A DNA stretch of 64,000 nt from Mimachlamys varia (Eukaryota; Mollusca; Bivalvia; Pectinida; Pectinidae). Positions 58,683-64,000 of the stretch are shown piece by piece (the stretch's first letter is position 1; every line of letters begins with the position of its first letter). The position numbers were made by a program, and so were the translations under genes. Under the pieces are notes generated by a model. That model saw nothing but the letters and a program-made list of their open reading frames with translations, made no database searches and had not been told where the DNA came from. The stretch covers positions 52,186,401 through 52,250,400 of the forward strand of contig OX392527.1 in assembly GCA_947623455.1 (NCBI GenBank), given 5' to 3'.

Positions 58683-61003
58683 TTACAGATCATTCATCAA
58701 CTTTCAAGACCTCACACGTCAGGAGACGGCGTTTTTATATTTACAGATCGTGCTTGTTTGAGAAAAGCAAACCTGGTGATCTCATTTCATAAAAAAAATG
58801 AACACATTTTGACTTCATAATAACACGGCTTAAAAAGCTAAACCCCTTAAAAACATTCCTGTAAAATATCGCAATATACTGTTAGAAACGTTTTTTAAAG
58901 AATTTTAACAAGAATGTTTGCATTCAAAAAGCAGAAGAACAATAATTGTAACTTCAAATACTTAACACGAATATAATTGATCAGTGATATTTGATCGCAG
59001 TACAATTTGATCTATAAAGAAACCTTATGTGCTATACACCTTTCTCATAGAAATACTTATTATCAACTCAAAATCAATTATAAAGTCAAAAAGAGGTAAA
59101 ACAAAACCCCCATTAAATAACTTGTTCTCTTCGTACGTACTTGTCATTAACAATTTTGCACAACAAACTCTAAAAGAATAAATTACCAGCATCGCATATC
59201 TACTACATAAATTATTGAAATTGAAGAAAGAAACGCACGACATGGGTCCTTATGATATTTCGGGACAAAACTACTGCACCGAAAGTTTCACCTGAAAATT
59301 TTAATCAAAATATGTCTGCATCAATGATTTCGAAATGTAAAAGAGCCGAAATGTGTTTTACATGTTCGCTTTTGTATTGTTAGAGTGTTTGAGCAATAGG
59401 GTACCTTTACACTCGCTTTAAACATTCTGACAGTATTATTTACTGTTGGATTAATCAATTCGAACACTTACACTGATAATGACTAAAACACTTGGTCTTC
59501 CAATATTTGGACAGAATATAGGGACACACAAGACCGTAATTTAAATGTCACAGTGTTAGATTAAAATGTGACTTAACATTTATGATGTAACATACTAAAC
59601 TCTTTCCCACTTGGAAGCTCGATGGGTCGGTCGTAGCCCGCACACATGCAACTACAAATCGTTCGCCAAAATACATTGCTGTCATAACATTGCAAGAAAA
59701 AGTATATACAGACATGTATAACTGAGCTAGAATGATTTTATGTTAATGCGTTTAGCACACCCTTGCATACACATTAACACCGCGCGGTAATTAACAAACA
59801 AAGTAGTACTTTGAAAATTTAACAAACAGTTTTATTTCACTACTCAGTGTAGATATTTTCGATTAAAGGAGATCAACAGAAAGCTTAACTTAATTTTACG
59901 CAGTTTTGATTTGAATTCGGATCATATTTCGCGCACGAATAAATATGTAGTCAACACCATTATCCGACTTCGCCCTCACGAGAGAGCTATTTGTGGAAGT
60001 TAAATAAGAAATTTTTCGAATTGGTAAAGAACCCAGGCGTGAATTTTATGTATTGATTGAAACAGCTTAGTTATTTGACATGGAATCAGTAACTGAGAAA
60101 ACCTCGGCTGATAGACGCTTGATAGCGTTTTAATTAATTGAACTTGCGCCAGAGCACAGAAGTCCGTTACACCTATCTTTAATACACGTACAAGTTTTGT
60201 GTATGTGTGCCTGACCTATATCAGAACAAGTGTATTTAAAACATTTGTTTAAAAAAAATGGTGTGACAGATAGCATTACTTGTAATTTGTAGGAGTGTTA
60301 AAACTGTTTTCATTGGCGGATTGGTCAAGTGGTATAAAATACTCTTGAATGGGTTTTGTGATATCTATGCAAGTGAGGTGGCGCTAAAAAAGATGGCATT
60401 AGAAGCACGGTCCCACTACCAAAAGAACACAATATATGTTCAGCAAACACACAGGCATACACTGTAATAACACACATAGGGAATATTAGCATATTTATTT
60501 ACTGTAAAGCGCTTTCGAGTAGCTTATGCTACCACGATAGGTGCTATATCAAATTATGTACATTTAAGTTTTTAAGATTGAAGCGATAGCCGTTCGTTAT
60601 AATTGTTTTTTCAAAAGAAGTATATTTTGAAAAATGTTGTGATCTAATATTTTTGTCTTTCATGTTGTTGTAATTTTGTCAAGTGACATTTCAATGCCAA
60701 ACGGTATTTCAGCAGCTGTCATGTTCATTTAAATGACTATAATAATTCCAGACTGTGCTGTATCCAAACGTTTAGAATTGTTAGCGCAGTACACGTCAGT
60801 CACAGTCCTATCAACGACGCAACTTTTAAAATAATAATCTTTAATGTACTGATAGTGCTACTTAAATGTATATATTTATTTGCATTACATCAAGTTTATG
60901 CAAGCAAGGATATTATTGCAACATAATGTATCAACAAATTTACATCCATGCATTAAGCTATTACATGTATATGCTGGTTTGTATTTCAGTTCCACCTACA
61001 TCG
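58683..61003. other. Unassigned AT-rich DNA
   Basis: No gene or repeat family was recognised. A tRNA-like patch (GGCGGATTGGTCAAGTGGTA near 60316) lacks a matching B-box and is not called. Confidence 0.4.
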
Positions 61004-61324
61004 GCGGTTACGCTCACCTACGCTTTCTACACCCCTGGGATATGTCTTGGCAAACCTGAGGGCAAGAGGAGAGCAGTTTGATTGGTCTCAGGTAAAAAGT
61101 CCTGATCAATCCCTCCGCTGATACATCTTTTCGAAGATTTAAATGAAGCGACATCCGGCTTCAAAGACTGTCATTTTTGACCGTTATGTGACCGCGAGAT
61201 TATTTTGATGTACATCAAAAGATCGAACCAGTCTTCTTGCTCATCAACAAGGGGGTGTACACGGAAACTTCAGTTTTGCTATGATATATCCCAGGGATGT
61301 AGAGAGAGTAGGTGAGCATAGCCC
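61004..61324 (-). mobile_element. Short inverted-repeat element M1, copy 2 (MITE-like)
   Basis: The ends are inverted repeats: GGTTACGCTCACCTACGCTT + TCTACACCCCTGGGATATGT at the left, and, reversed, GGCTATGCTCACCTACTCTC + TCTACATCCCTGGGATATAT at the right. The interior has a perfect 18-bp palindrome TTTTGATGTACATCAAAA (61203-61220) and CGGTCACATAACGG when reversed, both shared with 6153-6487. No protein is encoded. This copy is better preserved than copy 1. Confidence 0.82.
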
Positions 61325-62429
61325 CATAATATCAAGGATGTTCCATCTAATGATTCAATGTACCACTTCGCATTAACTGACATCTCATGAACTGTACCAA
61401 ACCTTGCCTCTTTTGGCCGACGACAACAGTAAACTGTGAAACGAAAGTAGCATTAACACCACCCTCTTTCAAGGTTTTGACGTCATGTTACTGTTGCCAT
61501 GGCTCGAATATTTAAGAGAATAGTGTCGTCGCCAGGTTCAATGTGATGCATTTAGCCTGTACAAGTCACCCTTCATGAAATTACTGTTTGCTAAATGGTA
61601 TAATATATGTCCCATAGCTGATGCATAAAGTACACAAATATATTAACGTAATGTTATTTTGCAAACAAAACATTGAATGAGATTATCACTTACCTTCACC
61701 TTCAGGTTACACCTGATCAAGTCATGAGGGAATATATGTACGGATTAGGACGATCGCACTTCTAATTACACTTGATCTACATCTGAAAGACAGAAAGCTA
61801 AAAAAAGGTGAGACGAGTTCGAAAACGTGATCACGTTTGATGTGTTTCTGTCATCTCGTACATGTATCGCTGAAATGGCCCAGCGAACTCCAGCTGGCGT
61901 TCAAACACGCACTATAACGTTAGACCTATATCTGTAAAGGAAAACTTTATCGTAAAAATCCTTCACCTGTTGCGGCAATATTTTACAACCGGTTATTTGC
62001 AAATGTATGTTAATATCAAAACCAATTATCGCTGAAATTCTAAAATATTGATGTTTTGTTCAAAAGTTAATTTAGAAAATTTGTTAGCTTGAATAAATCA
62101 AATAAAACGCATCAAAATGTAATGTTTGTTTTGTTGGTTGATCGGATTTCAATATTTTAAAAATAATTTGTTAAAGACTGTCCGAGTTCATTTCTGTATC
62201 TGGACCAAATGACACGCATTTCGTTTCTAGAATCAAACAGTTATGAGAGCTATTCACATGGTATTTTGATCTAAATAACATGACCTCCCAGCACGTAAAG
62301 GCACTTAATAACAAATTACAAAAACTGATGTTAAAGAGTACAATCGCGACATAGCAACTGATAAATCGGATGATGTTTTAGTCCAAGTTTTCTGTCACAA
62401 TATTTTCTTCATTTCTCTCTTGTTATTAT
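61325..62429. other. Unassigned DNA
   Basis: A TGACGTCA motif lies at 61479-61486, followed by GTTGCCATGGC. No gene or repeat was recognised. Confidence 0.4.
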
Positions 62430-62810
62430 TTCTAATTTTATTTATCTATTTGTTTTTTCAGCTTTCCTGTCTTTATTCTAATTTCTTTTCAGGTACCAAA
62501 GCAGAGAAAATCTACTCGAGTTATTTTTTCTTCTTTTTTTTTTTTAAATAAAACATAAAATTGGAGGATGGAAGCGAAATGGGAATCATGAAACGCTCAA
62601 GAGAGTATCAAACTAATTCATCTATTTGTTATTTCAATCTTCTTAATTTTTCCTGATTTTCCCATTTTCAGGTATAATGTAACGAACAACACGCCGAAGT
62701 AGACAAAATTTACTCGATTTTTCGCTTTAAAAATTAAAACATGGAATTGGAAGATGGAAATAATATTTAAACCATGAACCGTTCAAGAGATTATCAAATC
62801 TATTGGAACA
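62430..62810. repeat. Diverged tandem duplication, about 180-190-bp unit, 2 copies
   Basis: The first copy has TATCTATTTGTT, TTTTCAGGTACCA, AGAGAAAATCTACTCGAG, AAACATAAAATTGGAGGATG, CATGAAACGCTCAAGAGAGT and ATCAAACTAATT. The second has CATCTATTTGTT, TTTTCAGGTATAA, AGACAAAATTTACTCGAT, AAACATGGAATTGGAAGATG, CATGAACCGTTCAAGAGATT and ATCAAATCTATT. Order and spacing are kept, with about 20-25% difference by eye. Confidence 0.8.
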
Positions 62811-64000
62811 GTAAGGTGCTCTGGCATATTTAGCCCGCCTTTGTAACCCGGTGACACACGGGCAGCTACATGTTCTATATTTTCAGTGTTCAGTTACTGC
62901 TGCGTAGAAAATATTTCAAAGTTTAATATCAATTTATGGCAAGTCGTCTTGACTTAATTAATAAATTACTTGACAACGACATGATAAATACTCAAATGTA
63001 ACACCGAGTCTTCGTCATAGAGCAGCAAAAGCAGAAAAGTCGTAATGGAAGAAGATGGATATGTATTTGACTTGTATCCCCTTAACAACTGCGACATCAG
63101 GTTTCACAGATGAAATGAAATGAAAGACTGACCTCAGAAGTCTTTGACATATGTCATTCGTTTACTACCAGACCGATTTTCCCAATGCTTGAATAATTCA
63201 GACAATATTTTGCATGGCATTTCCTGAAAGCTTATTAAGGTCTACTTGGTTCTGGAATGCATGCACGTGTATTAATAGAATCTTCCAATATCGGCAATAG
63301 TTTTCGATCTCATGAACCAAAATCGGTTAATAACAATGAAAATTACGAGACTTTGAACAAACAAGTGATTACAATCCACGAATGTTCGTTCTTTATTTTT
63401 GTGTTTCATCAACCAGACATCAAAGACAGAAATAAAATGTGCTTCGTCGACCCTCATATATCATCGTTACATCAAATTATGCCTCGTTAGCGGAACAAAT
63501 TGAATCCCAAGATTACGACGATTTAATAGGAACACAACGTTTTAAAGCAAATGTTTAACCTCGACGGCTTCCAAACTGGCAGATATTGTAATCAAACAAA
63601 ACAAATTGTTTCTGGATAATTAATATTGCTAATTAAGATAACGTCAAGTCGACTTTCAGTAAATTGATGTGCGTTTTTATAATCTAAATTCGGTTAAAAA
63701 GACATATTTACGTATGATTTTTCGATAAATCAATTAGTTTATTTCTAGGGACTGTCTACAAAGCAAATCCAAAGCATAAAGTGGTTATAAACAAAACAGT
63801 TGATGGTAATCGTTTTGTTTTCTTGTAACGTATGCAATGTTTATTTCAGAAAATATAACGTTAAATCCAAATTATAATAAAATATATGTAGTTGAAATAA
63901 TGTTCACACGATAGCTCTCAAGCTGCATTTAAAGCTGGGATGTTCATTTTGATTAGAGAAATTTCAAAACAAATATAAACAAGGGAGTAAAAGGTAACTT
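62811..64000. other. Unassigned AT-rich DNA
   Basis: Overlapping frames on both strands around 63257-63490 match no known domain. No repeat, RNA gene or further mobile element was recognised up to the window edge. Confidence 0.4.

Noticed and set aside
60314..60380. tRNA-Leu-like head (GGTCAAGTGGTATAA)
   Set aside because: No B-box at the right spacing and no SINE body follows.

Overview
This window looks like eukaryotic nuclear DNA from a bivalve mollusc. It is strongly AT-rich, has no dense run of genes or bacterial-style operons, and carries poly-A/poly-T tracts, microsatellites, tRNA-derived SINEs, a mariner element and many minisatellites. Two SINE copies (16786-17003 and 18893-19052, both minus) have a tRNA-like head followed by a body that I remember from scallop and other bivalve sequences. 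Bivalve is a fairly confident call; scallop is only a lean from memory.

I found no intact, recognisable protein-coding gene. The longest open frames (up to about 530 codons at 42013-43605, 255 codons at 50114-50881) are products of tandem repeats that lack stop codons. The only recognisable protein family is a decayed DD34D mariner transposase (about 48218-49314) inside a complete 1323-bp element with terminal inverted repeats and a TA target duplication. A few short frames (838-1020, 10891-11109, 25692-26006, 31096-31308, 34685-34990, 52620-52826) could be exons or small genes, but none is recognised. The window is best read as intergenic DNA or a very long intron.

Layout. 1-9.4 kb: fragments of a dispersed repeat (called family A here), a 178-bp tandem repeat, one copy of a short inverted-repeat element (M1), and a 1.1-kb region bounded by about 85-bp inverted arms. 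9.4-21.5 kb: mostly unique-looking AT-rich DNA with an 85-bp array, two SINEs and clustered TGACGTCA sites. 21.5-32.3 kb: a 31-bp array, a tRNA-like SINE, a 39-bp array of perfect hairpins, a 44-bp array and a 54/55-bp array. 32.3-42 kb: mostly unique DNA, a foldback element, and a piggyBac-like (TTAA) MITE inserted into a family A copy. 42-51 kb: a 32-bp array of about 45 units, then a 33-bp array split by the mariner insertion, then a 17/69-bp array. 51-64 kb: duplicated segments, stacked family A copies (one split by another MITE), the second M1 element, and unique-looking DNA.

The main story is repeat dynamics. Family A is present in at least twelve pieces on both strands and has twice been a landing site for other elements. 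At least eight minisatellite arrays, several with visible higher-order periods, lie within 30 kb of one another. No cellular pathway or gene cluster can be reconstructed from this window.
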